This document shows positions 37,901 to 46,641 of a stretch of 64,000 nucleotides of DNA, piece by piece. The stretch covers positions 314,001 to 378,000 of the forward strand of contig NZ_JAHSTX010000002.1 of assembly GCF_019145375.1 (NCBI RefSeq). Direction: 5' to 3'. The stretch is from Pseudomonas triticicola (GTDB lineage: Bacteria > Pseudomonadota > Gammaproteobacteria > Pseudomonadales > Pseudomonadaceae). Numbering within the stretch: the stretch's first letter is position 1; every line of letters starts with the position of its first letter. Position numbers and translations under genes: made by a program. The notes under the pieces are model-generated. The model worked only from the letters and a program-made list of their open reading frames with translations. It made no database searches and was not told the DNA's origin.

Positions 37901-39364
37901 GTGACCGAAGCGTTTATTGTCGTTCAAACCGCCGAACAAGCCGTGGATCGTCTGGCCGAGCTGCATGAGCGGGCCACCACTGCGCTGAATTCTGCCCTCA
38001 AGCGTTACCTCAAGGACCGCGTCGAACCCGACGCCGAACAGCGTGCCCTGTTTCGTTATCCCGAACTGCGTCTGACCTACCACTGCCAGGGCGAAGTGCC
38101 GCAGACCACCCGCGCTTACGCCAAGGTACAGTTGCCGGGCACTTACAGCGTCACCGTCACCCACCCGGCGGCGTTTCGCAAATACCTGCTCGAACAACTG
38201 ACGCCGTTGATGCACGACTTCACCGTGACCGTGGAAGTCGGCGTCAGCCAGCAGAACATTCCGTATCCGTACGTGGTCGAGCAGGGCGATGAACTGGCCG
38301 GTTCCGGCGTCACCGCGGCGGTGCTGGCGCGGGTGTTCCCGAGCACCGATCTGTCCGCCGCCACCGATGGCATTGCCGACGGCCTCTACGACTGGGAAAA
38401 CACCGATCCGCTGCCACTGGCACTGTTCGACGCCGCGCGCGTGGACTTCTCGCTGCGCCGTCTGGTGCATTACACCGGCAGCGACTGGCGCCATGTGCAG
38501 CCGTGGATTCTGCTGACCAACTATCACCGCTACGTCGATCAGTTCATCGTTCATGGTCTGGAGCAGTTGCGCCGCGACCCGCGTTTCGTGCGCATGGTCC
38601 TGCCGGGCAACGTGATCATCGAGAAGAGCATGGACCACGGCGAAGCCTCGGCCATTGCCGCCGGTGTGGTCTGGCACCGTTACCAGATGCCGGCCTATCA
38701 CCTGATCGCCAGCGACGGCCACGGCGTGACGCTGGTGAATATCGGTGTCGGCCCGTCCAACGCCAAGAACATCACCGATCACTTGGCCGTGCTGCGCCCG
38801 CATTGCTGGCTGATGATCGGCCACTGCGGCGGCCTGCGTCAGTCGCAGACCATCGGCGACTACGTGCTGGCCCACGCCTACATGCGTCGCGACGGCATTC
38901 TTGATCGCGTGGTACCGCCGAATATTCCGATCCCGGCACTGGCCGAAGTGCAGCTTGCGCTTCAACAGGCAGCGGCGAATGTCACCGGCGAGAAGGGCGA
39001 CGATCTGAAGAAACGCCTGCGCACTGGTACGGTTCTGACCTACGACGACCGTAACTGGGAACTGCGCTGGGCTCAGGAACGACCGCTGATCAACCTGTCC
39101 CGCGCGGTTGCGGTGGACATGGAAAGCGGCACGATCGCAGCGCAGGGTTATCGCTTGCGGGTGCCGTACGGCACGTTGCTCTGCGTTTCGGACAAGCCGC
39201 TGCACAGCGAAATCAAACTGCCGGGCTCGGCCAACGCCTTCTATGAGCGCGCGGTCAGCCAGCATTTGAAAATCGGCATCGAAGCGGTGGACCTGCTGCG
39301 CACCGAACTCAACTCGCTGCACTCGCGCAAGTTGCGCAGCTTCGACGAGCCGCCATTCCGTTAA
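37901..39364 (+). CDS. amn: AMP nucleosidase
   Basis: A 487-residue enzyme splitting AMP to adenine and ribose-5-phosphate, part of purine and energy-charge control. The N-terminal AMP-nucleosidase domain (LRLTYHCQGEVPQTTRAYAKV) is followed by the phosphorylase/nucleosidase core (NIGVGPSNAKNITDHLA, MIGHCGGLRQSQTIGDYVLA, AVDMESGTIAAQGYR). The preferred start is GTG 37901, eight bases after AGGAAG, giving the E. coli-like length of about 484; an ATG at 37865 would add twelve residues. The P. aeruginosa counterpart is PA3970. Confidence 0.93.
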   Translation: MTEAFIVVQTAEQAVDRLAELHERATTALNSALKRYLKDRVEPDAEQRALFRYPELRLTYHCQGEVPQTTRAYAKVQLPGTYSVTVTHPAAFRKYLLEQLTPLMHDFTVTVEVGVSQQNIPYPYVVEQGDELAGSGVTAAVLARVFPSTDLSAATDGIADGLYDWENTDPLPLALFDAARVDFSLRRLVHYTGSDWRHVQPWILLTNYHRYVDQFIVHGLEQLRRDPRFVRMVLPGNVIIEKSMDHGEASAIAAGVVWHRYQMPAYHLIASDGHGVTLVNIGVGPSNAKNITDHLAVLRPHCWLMIGHCGGLRQSQTIGDYVLAHAYMRRDGILDRVVPPNIPIPALAEVQLALQQAAANVTGEKGDDLKKRLRTGTVLTYDDRNWELRWAQERPLINLSRAVAVDMESGTIAAQGYRLRVPYGTLLCVSDKPLHSEIKLPGSANAFYERAVSQHLKIGIEAVDLLRTELNSLHSRKLRSFDEPPFR

Positions 39365-39436
39365 CGGTTAGTCGTGGTCATTTGGCGGTCGGGGCACTAG
39401 CATTGTCAGCCCTGATCGCTAAATGTTCTGTCTCTT

Positions 39437-40072
39437 ATGTCCCGTCCCCCGCGTCCACCTTCCCGCCGCCCCGGCGTGAAGCCTCAGTCTTCTGCCCCGC
39501 GCCGTGTTGCCAAGGCACCACCGGCCGAGCCGAAACTGATCCTGTTCAACAAACCCTTCGATGTGCTGACGCAATTCAGCGACGGTGAAGGGCGGGCGAC
39601 GCTCAAGGATTACATCGATGTGCCGGGGATTTATCCGGCCGGACGTCTGGATCGTGACAGCGAAGGTTTGTTGCTGCTGACCAACGACGGCCAGTTGCAG
39701 GCGCGCATCGCCGATCCGAAACACAAACTGGCGAAGACTTATTGGGTGCAGGTGGAGGGCGAGCCGACGGCCGAGCAGTTGCAGCGCCTGCGTGATGGCG
39801 TCGAGCTGAATGACGGCATGACTCTGCCCGCCGAAGCGCGGCGACTGACTGAGCCGCAGTTGTGGCCGCGCAATCCGCCGGTACGCTTTCGCGCGACCAT
39901 ACCGACTTCATGGCTGGAACTGGTGATTCGCGAAGGGCGCAACCGTCAGGTGCGGCGCATGACGGCGGCGGTCGGGCTGCCGACTTTGCGTCTGGTGCGG
40001 GTCAGGATTGGCGACTGGACGATTGAAGGGCTGGATCAGGGCCAGTGGCGGGAAGTGCCGGCGCGCTTATAA
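39437..40072 (+). CDS. RluE-type 23S rRNA pseudouridine synthase
   Basis: A 211-residue pseudouridine synthase of the RsuA/RluB/E/F family. The catalytic aspartate is in [19 protein letters not shown] (Asp72), with [17 protein letters not shown] before and [19 protein letters not shown] after. The S4 RNA-binding domain of RsuA is absent and the N-terminal 30 residues are a basic, proline-rich tail, which is the E. coli RluE layout (U2457 of 23S rRNA). The exact target base is an inference. Its end overlaps the convergent DUF2788 gene by six bases. Confidence 0.88.
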   Translation: MSRPPRPPSRRPGVKPQSSAPRRVAKAPPAEPKLILFNKPFDVLTQFSDGEGRATLKDYIDVPGIYPAGRLDRDSEGLLLLTNDGQLQARIADPKHKLAKTYWVQVEGEPTAEQLQRLRDGVELNDGMTLPAEARRLTEPQLWPRNPPVRFRATIPTSWLELVIREGRNRQVRRMTAAVGLPTLRLVRVRIGDWTIEGLDQGQWREVPARL

Positions 40073-40276
40073 GGCGCCGGATTCGATCAGGCCGATCACC
40101 ACACTCTTGATGATGAACGCGGCCACGCCCAGGCCCAGCACGAAAAACAGAATGAACGAGCCGAACCGCCCGGCCTTGGACTTCTTCGCCAGATCCCAGA
40201 CGATGAAACCCATGAAAATGATCAGGATGCTGACCAGACCGGTCATCATCCACTCTTCGAACAGTGCTGGATCCAT
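40067..40276 (-). CDS. DUF2788 small membrane protein
   Basis: A 69-residue protein with two hydrophobic helices (about 13-30, [18 protein letters not shown], and 40-60, [17 protein letters not shown]) separated by a basic [10 protein letters not shown] loop. It belongs to DUF2788, a family of small inner-membrane proteins with no known function, found in this place in pseudomonads. It overlaps the convergent pseudouridine synthase gene by six bases. Confidence 0.85.
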   Translation of the reverse strand: MDPALFEEWMMTGLVSILIIFMGFIVWDLAKKSKAGRFGSFILFFVLGLGVAAFIIKSVVIGLIESGAL

Positions 40277-40372
40277 TGGCGATCTCCGGCGTGGACAGGG
40301 CTGAAAGGGCGGCGGCGAGTATACGCCATGGTCGGTGGGGTGGCATTGATCTGGGTCTGATCCGCAATTGTT

Positions 40373-40682
40373 GCCCTCACCCTAACCCTCTCCCGGAGGG
40401 AGAGGGGACTGACCGAGGTGTCTGGCGTCTTACATCGACCTGAAATATCGAGTCGATTATGGGTTCACAACAGAACTTTCAGGTCGGCGTACTTCTAGAG
40501 CTTCTCTCGGTCGGCGCCCTCTCCCTCCGGGAGAGGGGACTGACCGAGGTGTCTGGCGTCTTACATCGACCTGAAATATCGAGTCGATTATGGGTTCACA
40601 ACAGAACTTTCAGGTCGGCGTACTTCTAGAGCATCTCCCGGTCGGCTCCCTCTCCCTCCGGGAGAGGGCTGGGGTGAGGGGC
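40373..40682. repeat. MITE-like palindromic element with 131-base tandem duplication
   Basis: The ends CCCTCACCCTAACCCTCTCC and GGGAGAGGGCTGGGGTGAGG are imperfect inverted repeats. Inside, a unit of 131 bases is present twice (from about 40400 and 40531), with at least 100 bases identical. There is no open frame of gene-like quality. It lies between the DUF2788 and Lrp-type genes; a relative lies at 55422. Confidence 0.85.
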
Positions 40683-40688
40683 TTTTGC

Positions 40689-41168
40689 TCAGCTACGCAG
40701 ATGAGTCAGGGGCAGTTCGGTGCTGTTGAGGACCTGATTCAGCACAAAACTCGACCGCACGCTGGTGACCCCTTCAATCCGGGTCAGATGCCCCAGCAGC
40801 AGTTTCTGGTAGTGATCCATATCCGGCACCACCACTTTCAACTGGTAGTCGGCATCCACTCCTGTCACCAGGCTGCACTCCAGCACTTGCGGCAATGTGC
40901 GGATTGCCGCTTCGAAATTCTCGAAGCGTTCCGGCGTGTGCCGGTCCATGCCGATCAGCACATACGCGGTCAGGCTCAAGCCGAGCATCTTGCGATCGAG
41001 CAGCGCAACCTGGCGCGAGATATAGCCATCGTCTTCCAGTTGCTTGACCCGGCGCGAGCAGGGCGAGGGCGACAGACCGATGCGCTCGGCCAGTTCCTGG
41101 TTGGAGATACGGGCGTCGCGCTGCAATTCCGCCAAAATACTCAGGTCATACCGGTCGAGTTTGCTCAT
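40689..41168 (-). CDS. Lrp/AsnC family transcriptional regulator
   Basis: A 159-residue DNA-binding regulator. The N-terminal helix-turn-helix is at about 5-55 (YDLSILAELQRDARISNQEL, RIGLSPSPCSRRVKQLEDDG), and the C-terminal RAM ligand domain at about 70-150 (AYVLIGMDRHTPERFENFEA, ECSLVTGVDADYQLKV). Members respond to amino acids and form octamers or dimers. The start ATG 41168 has AAGGA upstream. It is divergent from the spacer and DUF6515 gene; the AT-rich repeats at 41221-41259 are a candidate self-regulation site. PA3965 is the counterpart. Its ligand is unknown. Confidence 0.92.
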   Translation of the reverse strand: MSKLDRYDLSILAELQRDARISNQELAERIGLSPSPCSRRVKQLEDDGYISRQVALLDRKMLGLSLTAYVLIGMDRHTPERFENFEAAIRTLPQVLECSLVTGVDADYQLKVVVPDMDHYQKLLLGHLTRIEGVTSVRSSFVLNQVLNSTELPLTHLRS

Positions 41169-41217
41169 CAATCTGTCCTTGGTCGTAACTATTGCGGCGG
41201 ATTATCTATCCAGGGTT

Positions 41218-41260
41218 AAAAATTGCGCAAGCAGTGTTTAATTGAGCAATTTTCGCAATC
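41218..41260. promoter_or_regulatory. Candidate Lrp-type operator
   Basis: Three related half-palindromes, AATTGCGCAA (41221), ATTGAGCAAT (41241) and TTTCGCAAT (41251), lie within 40 bases, 50-90 bases before the Lrp-type gene start. Spacing of about two helical turns and AT-rich flanks fit Lrp-family sites. No direct evidence. Confidence 0.4.
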
Positions 41261-41289
41261 CTCTGTCGCGGCTTCAGGCCTATTCTTAT

Positions 41290-41485
41290 CACCAGAATCA
41301 CTGCTCGGTAACACAGTCCACGCGGCCCGCCCAATCAGGCCCGCCGCGGCCGCCACCCCCACCGGGGATGTGCCGGCCCCCGAGCTGCACACTGTCCAGA
41401 AGACGGGGTGAGGTGAGCCGACGTCAAAAGCGTCGAGCCAGGACGAAGTATCTCCAGAAGGGAGGCCGACGGGTCTCCCTTTTTT
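41290..41485 (+). ncRNA. Candidate structured leader or small RNA
   Basis: A GC-rich, non-coding-looking stretch of about 170 bases (GCGGCCCGCC, GGCCCGCCGCGGCCGCC, CACCGGGGATGTGCCGG with local self-pairing) ends in the terminator at 41458-41485. It lies between the divergent Lrp-type gene and the DUF6515 gene at 41620. The short frames across it are rich in Pro/Ala/Arg and unconvincing. It may be a leader with premature termination or an independent small RNA. I do not recognise a known family. Confidence 0.4.
41458..41485 (+). terminator. Intrinsic terminator in the Lrp-DUF6515 spacer
   Basis: A ten-pair stem (AAGGGAGGCC with GGTCTCCCTT, one G-U pair) and loop GACG is followed by T6. It is oriented rightward, 135 bases before the DUF6515 start, with no gene directly before it. 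Confidence 0.85.
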
Positions 41486-41619
41486 CTTGCCTGCGATTTC
41501 ATGTTTGCGCCTCATTAAATAAGTCGCGTGACTGATAACCTGTTGCAGAACCCGGTGGGGCTGTTTCCAGTCTCAGCAACAAACCCTGCCAACGACAGGC
41601 TCCCGCAGTGAGGAAAAAC

Positions 41620-42558
41620 ATGAATTCGCGCATCTGGCGTCTGGCCGGTGTTGGTTTGCTGTGTGTGGGTGTCAGTGCGCAAGCGCTGGCCGATGAGCCG
41701 CAGAATCGCGGGCCAGGCAACGGGCCGCAGAACGACGGGATCATCCGTGGCGACAACAGCCGTCAGTTCGAGCACAACGGCCAGCCGCACAACAATGAAG
41801 GTCAATGGCAGAACCGCAACCGTGTCGATGATCGTCCAGAACCGCCTCGCCAGCCCGGTAATAACCTGCCGATCCAGCCGCGTCCCGACGCCGTGCACCA
41901 GACTCAGGAGCCGCGTCAGGGTTACTACCGCGACGAGCGCCCGCAGAACGGTTACCACAATCAGCAATGGCAGACGCGGCCACGTCCCGATGACAACCGC
42001 TGGCCGGGACGGCCGAACGGTCATGGCAATGGCTGGGGCCCCGGCCCGCAGTATCGTCCGGGCCATGTGATCGATCGTTTCCCGGATCGTGATTACCGCG
42101 TGCCGTATCGCGGTCAGGATTACTTCTATTCCGGCGGCTACTGGTATCGCCCGCAAGGCCCGCGCTACATCGTCGTGCAGCCGCCGCGCGGGATCCGCAT
42201 CCAGTATTTGCCGGATTACGCCCGAGAAGTGTGGATCGGCGGCTCGCTGCTGTTCCTCGCCGCCGGCTCGTATTACGCCTATCAGGAGGCGACGCAGGAT
42301 TACGTGGTGGTCGAGCCGCCGCTGCAGCAACCGCCGCAACCGCAAGCTCCGGGCTATGACGTCGAAGCCTACCCGGCCAACGGCCAGTCACCGCAGCAGG
42401 TGCAGCAGGACGGTTACCAGTGCTCTCAGTACGCGGTGCAGCAAAGCGGTTTCGACCCGCGCACCGCGACCTACCAACCGGCACCCGAAGTGGTTCAGGC
42501 CTATCGCCAGGCGCAGGGCAACTGCCTGAGCAGTCGCGGTTATCAGGTCAATTACTGA
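41620..42558 (+). CDS. Exported DUF6515 family protein
   Basis: A 312-residue protein with a signal peptide (cleaved after AQALA, about residue 25). Residues 30-150 are low-complexity, rich in Asn, Gln, Pro, Arg and Gly. A conserved block follows (RDYRVPYRGQDYFYSGGYWY, PPRGIRIQYLPDYAREVWI), a hydrophobic stretch (GGSLLFLAAGSYYAY) and a proline-rich stretch, then a C-terminal block with DGYQCSQYAVQQSGFDP. The pattern fits DUF6515 and PA3964, an uncharacterised envelope family. The start ATG 41620 has GAGGA six bases upstream. Its end overlaps the cation-efflux gene by seven bases. Confidence 0.82.
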   Translation: MNSRIWRLAGVGLLCVGVSAQALADEPQNRGPGNGPQNDGIIRGDNSRQFEHNGQPHNNEGQWQNRNRVDDRPEPPRQPGNNLPIQPRPDAVHQTQEPRQGYYRDERPQNGYHNQQWQTRPRPDDNRWPGRPNGHGNGWGPGPQYRPGHVIDRFPDRDYRVPYRGQDYFYSGGYWYRPQGPRYIVVQPPRGIRIQYLPDYAREVWIGGSLLFLAAGSYYAYQEATQDYVVVEPPLQQPPQPQAPGYDVEAYPANGQSPQQVQQDGYQCSQYAVQQSGFDPRTATYQPAPEVVQAYRQAQGNCLSSRGYQVNY

Positions 42559-43448
42559 TTGCGGGCGGCGAGCACCACTTCCTGTGGGTCAGCGTGCACC
42601 AGCACCTCGGCCTTCGGATAAGCTTTGTGAATCGCCGCCGCCGCTTGATCGCTGATGCCATGGGCGACTGACAGGGTCAGTTCGCCCGGCAGTTCCAGGT
42701 GCAATTGCACGAACCAGTGGTTGCCGGAAATCCGCGTGCGCAGGTCATGTGCACCGAGCACCCCCGGCACGCTGCACGCTAGCTCAAGCATGTGCTGACT
42801 GACGTCGGTCGGCAGTTCCTCGTCCATCAGTACCGAAAAACTTTCCCGGGCGATCTGGATCGCACTCCAGAAAATGTACACGGCGATTCCCAGCCCGAAC
42901 CACGCGTCCAGTTGCGCAAAACCCATCGCGGCCAACACCAGCGCGATGAGGATGCTGCCGTTGAGCAGCAGGTCCGAACGGTAATGCAGTGAGTCGGCAC
43001 GCACGGCGTTGGAGCCGGTCTGCTTGATCACCCGGTGCTGCAACATCAGCAGCGCGACCGTCAGCAGCAGGGAAAACACGATCACACCGATGCTCAGCCA
43101 CGGTGCGCCAAGTGGTTCCGGCGTCTGCAAGCGTTGGTAGGCCTGAAACGCGATCAACACCGCGCTGCCACCGATGAACAACGCCTGAGCCATGCCCGCC
43201 AGCGATTCGGCTTTGCCGTGGCCATAACGGTGATCGTCATCCGCCGGGCGCAAGGCGTAATGCACCGCCAGCAGATTGAGCATCGAGGTGACGCCATCCA
43301 GCGCCGAGTCGGTGAGGCCGGCGAGCATGCTCACCGATCCGCTGAGCCACCAGGCAATCGCCTTGGCGACGATCAGCGTGCAGGCGACCGCCACCGAGGC
43401 GCGGGTCGCCAGCCGCAGCAGGCGGGCGTGTTCGGGGCTGGAGGTCAT
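42552..43448 (-). CDS. Cation diffusion facilitator (FieF/YiiP type)
   Basis: A 298-residue six-helix inner-membrane antiporter exporting divalent metals (Zn, Fe, Mn or Cd) against protons. The transport site is formed by the TDSALDGVTSMLN helix and the SLHYRSDLLLN helix, with the conserved DDHRYGHGKAESLAG loop. The cytoplasmic domain (about 208-298, VPGVLGAHDLRTRISGNHWF) has the metallochaperone-like fold with several histidines. FieF (Fe/Zn) is the nearest E. coli relative; the metal cannot be told from sequence alone. It overlaps the end of the DUF6515 gene convergently. Confidence 0.9.
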   Translation of the reverse strand: MTSSPEHARLLRLATRASVAVACTLIVAKAIAWWLSGSVSMLAGLTDSALDGVTSMLNLLAVHYALRPADDDHRYGHGKAESLAGMAQALFIGGSAVLIAFQAYQRLQTPEPLGAPWLSIGVIVFSLLLTVALLMLQHRVIKQTGSNAVRADSLHYRSDLLLNGSILIALVLAAMGFAQLDAWFGLGIAVYIFWSAIQIARESFSVLMDEELPTDVSQHMLELACSVPGVLGAHDLRTRISGNHWFVQLHLELPGELTLSVAHGISDQAAAAIHKAYPKAEVLVHADPQEVVLAARNQ

Positions 43449-43461
43449 TGAACGTCCTTAT

Positions 43462-43881
43462 TCAAGCGGCGGGTTGCAGGCCGAACATCGCCAGTTGCTG
43501 AGTGCTGCCCTTGTGGTGGATCAGGCGCGGATCATCCAGAGGAAAATCTCGGCCCAGTTCGCTCTCAAGAATCGCCTGCAACTTGTGATTATCGACCTGA
43601 CCGTCCGGGCCGATGGCTTGCTTGAGCTTGGCCGGATCGATCTGCGCGGTGTGGCCCGGTTCGAAATAGATCGCCCCAGTGGCGAAGTCGACGGCAAACG
43701 CGATCAGTCCGGGAATGATGTAGAACAGCAGGCCGACGGCGTCGAGCACGGCAATCGCCGGGTCGATCTTGCCGTCGATCTGGCCACGCCGGTCCGGGTA
43801 GAAAATCGAACCGCACGCCGACAGTTGCGTGAGCAGAGTGGCAACCAGAACACCGCCGATCAGGCGAGAGGGTAAGCGCAT
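43462..43881 (-). CDS. Small lipoprotein (YceK/YidQ-like)
   Basis: A 139-residue lipoprotein; the lipobox LSAC puts the acylated cysteine near residue 23, followed by GSIFYPDRRGQIDGKIDPAI. A hydrophobic stretch (AVGLLFYIIPGLIAFAVDFA) and YFEPGH resemble the DUF1375 YceK/YidQ layout, though this is weak. The C-terminal 60 residues are polar. The start ATG 43881 has GGAG upstream; the frame extends much further but only this start gives a lipoprotein signal. It lies 13 bases after the cation-efflux start (upstream of it, same strand), so they may be co-transcribed. Confidence 0.8.
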   Translation of the reverse strand: MRLPSRLIGGVLVATLLTQLSACGSIFYPDRRGQIDGKIDPAIAVLDAVGLLFYIIPGLIAFAVDFATGAIYFEPGHTAQIDPAKLKQAIGPDGQVDNHKLQAILESELGRDFPLDDPRLIHHKGSTQQLAMFGLQPAA

Positions 43882-43991
43882 GGAAATGTCTCCTGAGTCA
43901 TCAAATAACGAAGCTTCGTCTTGTGAAGTTAAGACCCTGACGAACGCCCGGCAGTTCGCCGTTATACTCGGCCCTCTGTTTTGGAGCCAGC

Positions 43992-46511
43992 ATGATTTCT
44001 TTGCCGATCGACGATGTTTTACCCGCCCTGCGTGAAGCCCTCGCGTCACGCCACGAAGCCGTGCTCGAAGCACCGCCCGGCGCCGGTAAAACCACCCGCG
44101 TGCCCTTGGCCTTGCTCAACGAAGCCTGGCTGGCCGGGCAGACCATCGTCATGCTCGAACCACGGCGCTTGGCTGCGCGGGCGGCGGCGGAGCGTTTGGC
44201 CAGCGAGCTCGGCGAGCAGGTCGGTGAAACCGTCGGCTATCGCATCCGCCTCGACAGCAAAGTCGGCCCGAAAACCCGTATCGAAGTGGTCACCGAAGGC
44301 ATCCTCACCCGGCGCTTGCAGGACGACCCGGCGCTGGACGGCGTGGGCCTGCTGATCTTCGACGAATTTCATGAACGCAGTCTGGACGCCGATCTGGCGC
44401 TGGCGCTCAGTCTGAACGGTCGCGAGCTGTTTCGCGCTGAACAGCCGCTGAAGATTCTGCTGATGTCGGCCACCCTCGAAGGCGAGCGTCTGGCCGGGTT
44501 GCTCGATGACGCGCCGATCCTGCGCAGCGAAGGGCGCATGTATCCGGTGACGATGCGCTGGGGCCGGCCGTTTCAGCCGGGCGAATATATCGACCAGCGG
44601 GTTACCCAAACCGTGCTCGAAGCGCTGCACGACGAGACCGGCAGCCTGTTGGTGTTCCTGCCGGGACAAGCGGAAATCCGTCGCGTGCACCAGAAATTGG
44701 CCGATGCCATTGGTGAGCGCAAAGACGTTCTGCTGTGCCCGTTGCACGGCGAACTCGACCTCAATGCGCAACGCGCGGCGATCGATCCGGCGCCGCCCGG
44801 TCAGCGCAAAGTGGTGCTGGCAACCAACATCGCCGAGACCAGCCTGACCATCAACGGCGTACGCGCGGTCATCGATGCCGGGCTGGCGCGGGTGCCGCGT
44901 TTCGATCCGGGCAGCGGCATGACCCGCCTCGACACGCAACGAATTTCCAAGGCCAGCGCCACCCAGCGTGCCGGCCGCGCCGGGCGACTGGAGCCGGGCG
45001 TGTGCTATCGCCTGTGGTCGCAGGATCAGCACGAACAACTGGCGGCTTATGGCAGCGCGGAAATTCTCTCGGCGGATCTGGCCAGCCTCGCTTTGCAACT
45101 CGGGCGCTGGGGCGTGACCCCGGGCGAACTGGTCTGGCTCGACATACCGCCAGCCGCCGCGTATGCCCAGGCGCAGGATCTGCTGCAACGCCTCGGCGCC
45201 TTGCACGGCGACACGCTGACGGCCCACGGCCAGGCCATGGCCGAACTGCCGGCGCATCCGCGCATCGCGCATTTGCTGTTACGCGGCCAGGCGCTGGGGC
45301 TGGCGGCGATGGCCTGCGATGTGGCGGCGCTGCTCGGCGAGCGCGATATCCTGCGCGGCGCTGGCGCGGATCTGCACAGCCGATTGGTCCTGCTTTCAGG
45401 CGAAGAGCGTGCCGGTCGTGGGGCGCAGGGCGGGGTGCAACGCGCCCGGCAATTGGCCCGGCAGTATCGCGGTTACCTGCGCGGCAAGCCGAGCGAACCG
45501 GTAAACGATCCCGAGCATCCGCGCTGGCTCGGCGCGCTGCTGGCGCTGGCCTACCCGGATCGCGTCGCCCAGCAGCGGCGTGCCGGCGGGGCCGAATACC
45601 GTTTGGCCAACGGTCGCGCGGCGCTGTTCGCTGAGGCCGATAGCCTGATGAAGCACGAGTGGATCGTCATCGCCGAGCTTGGCAGCCGTCAGGGCCAGCG
45701 CGAAGAACGCATCTATCTGGCGGCGGATTTCGATCCGGTGCTGTTCGATTCGGTGCTCGCCGAGCAAGTGCGCAGCGTCGATCAACTCGATTGGGATGAA
45801 CGCGAAGGCGTGCTGCGTGCCGAGCGCCAGCGCAAGGTCGGTGAACTGATTCTCAGCCGTGAACCGTTAACCGGTCTGGATGAGAATGCGCGCAGTCAGG
45901 CCCTGGTCAATCTGGTGCGGCGCAACGGCCTGGAGTTGTTGCCGTGGACGCCGGAACTGCGCCAGTGGCAGGCGCGGGTGGCGCTGTTGCGCCAGCTCGA
46001 TCTGCGCACTCAGGACGACAGCCAATGGCCGGATGTCAGCGACGCGGCATTGTTGAATACCCTGGAAGACTGGTTGATGCCGTATCTGGGCAAGGTCTCG
46101 CGGCTCAGCCATTTCGCCAACCTCGACCTGTCGAGCATCGTGCGCAATCTGTTGCCGTGGCCGCTGCCGCAGAAGCTCGACGAACTGGCGCCGCATCATT
46201 TGAGCGTGCCGTCGGGTTCATCGATTCGTCTGGATTACAGCGAACATCCGCCGATTCTCGCGGTGCGTTTGCAAGAGCTGTTTGGTCTGGCCGATACGCC
46301 ACGGATCGCCGGCGGCCGGCAAGTGGTCAAGCTGCATCTGCTGTCGCCAGCGCGACGGCCGGTGCAGGTCACCCAGGATCTGGCCAACTTCTGGCGCAGC
46401 ACCTATGCCGAGGTGAAGAAGGATCTCAAGGGGCGTTATCCGAAGCATTATTGGCCGGACGATCCCTTGGTCGCCGAAGCCACGGCGCGGGCGAAACCAC
46501 GCGGCACCTGA
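43992..46511 (+). CDS. hrpB: ATP-dependent helicase HrpB
   Basis: An 839-residue DExH-box helicase of the DEAH/RHA group. Motifs are GAGKT (30-34), DEFH (124-127), SATL (159-162), ATNIAETSLTI and QRAGRAGR (about 325-332); the HA2 and OB-fold regions follow, and the HrpB C-terminal domain ends in RYPKHYWPDDPLVAEAT. Length matches E. coli HrpB (809). Its RNA role is poorly known. The start ATG 43992 has GGAG five bases upstream, and a TATACT -10 box at 43973-43978 lies in the divergent region with the lipoprotein gene. PA3961 is the counterpart. Confidence 0.95.
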   Translation: MISLPIDDVLPALREALASRHEAVLEAPPGAGKTTRVPLALLNEAWLAGQTIVMLEPRRLAARAAAERLASELGEQVGETVGYRIRLDSKVGPKTRIEVVTEGILTRRLQDDPALDGVGLLIFDEFHERSLDADLALALSLNGRELFRAEQPLKILLMSATLEGERLAGLLDDAPILRSEGRMYPVTMRWGRPFQPGEYIDQRVTQTVLEALHDETGSLLVFLPGQAEIRRVHQKLADAIGERKDVLLCPLHGELDLNAQRAAIDPAPPGQRKVVLATNIAETSLTINGVRAVIDAGLARVPRFDPGSGMTRLDTQRISKASATQRAGRAGRLEPGVCYRLWSQDQHEQLAAYGSAEILSADLASLALQLGRWGVTPGELVWLDIPPAAAYAQAQDLLQRLGALHGDTLTAHGQAMAELPAHPRIAHLLLRGQALGLAAMACDVAALLGERDILRGAGADLHSRLVLLSGEERAGRGAQGGVQRARQLARQYRGYLRGKPSEPVNDPEHPRWLGALLALAYPDRVAQQRRAGGAEYRLANGRAALFAEADSLMKHEWIVIAELGSRQGQREERIYLAADFDPVLFDSVLAEQVRSVDQLDWDEREGVLRAERQRKVGELILSREPLTGLDENARSQALVNLVRRNGLELLPWTPELRQWQARVALLRQLDLRTQDDSQWPDVSDAALLNTLEDWLMPYLGKVSRLSHFANLDLSSIVRNLLPWPLPQKLDELAPHHLSVPSGSSIRLDYSEHPPILAVRLQELFGLADTPRIAGGRQVVKLHLLSPARRPVQVTQDLANFWRSTYAEVKKDLKGRYPKHYWPDDPLVAEATARAKPRGT

Positions 46512-46641
46512 CCCGCAATGGCTGCGCGCCATTAGCCCATCCGTGCTAATTGCCCTTGTTTGTTCCGGCTCGCAAAATCGCCGCCTGAACAATAACCAGC
46601 CTTGTTGCCTGGCAACTTGCGCCCAAGGAACGGAACTGCCC

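Noticed and set aside
40373..40682. CRISPR array
   Set aside because: There are only two units of 131 bases, no regular short repeats with unique spacers and no cas genes.
41223..41535. Short frames across the Lrp-DUF6515 spacer as genes
   Set aside because: They are Pro/Ala/Arg-rich, start without good ribosome sites and run through the terminator hairpin; a structured RNA explains the region better.
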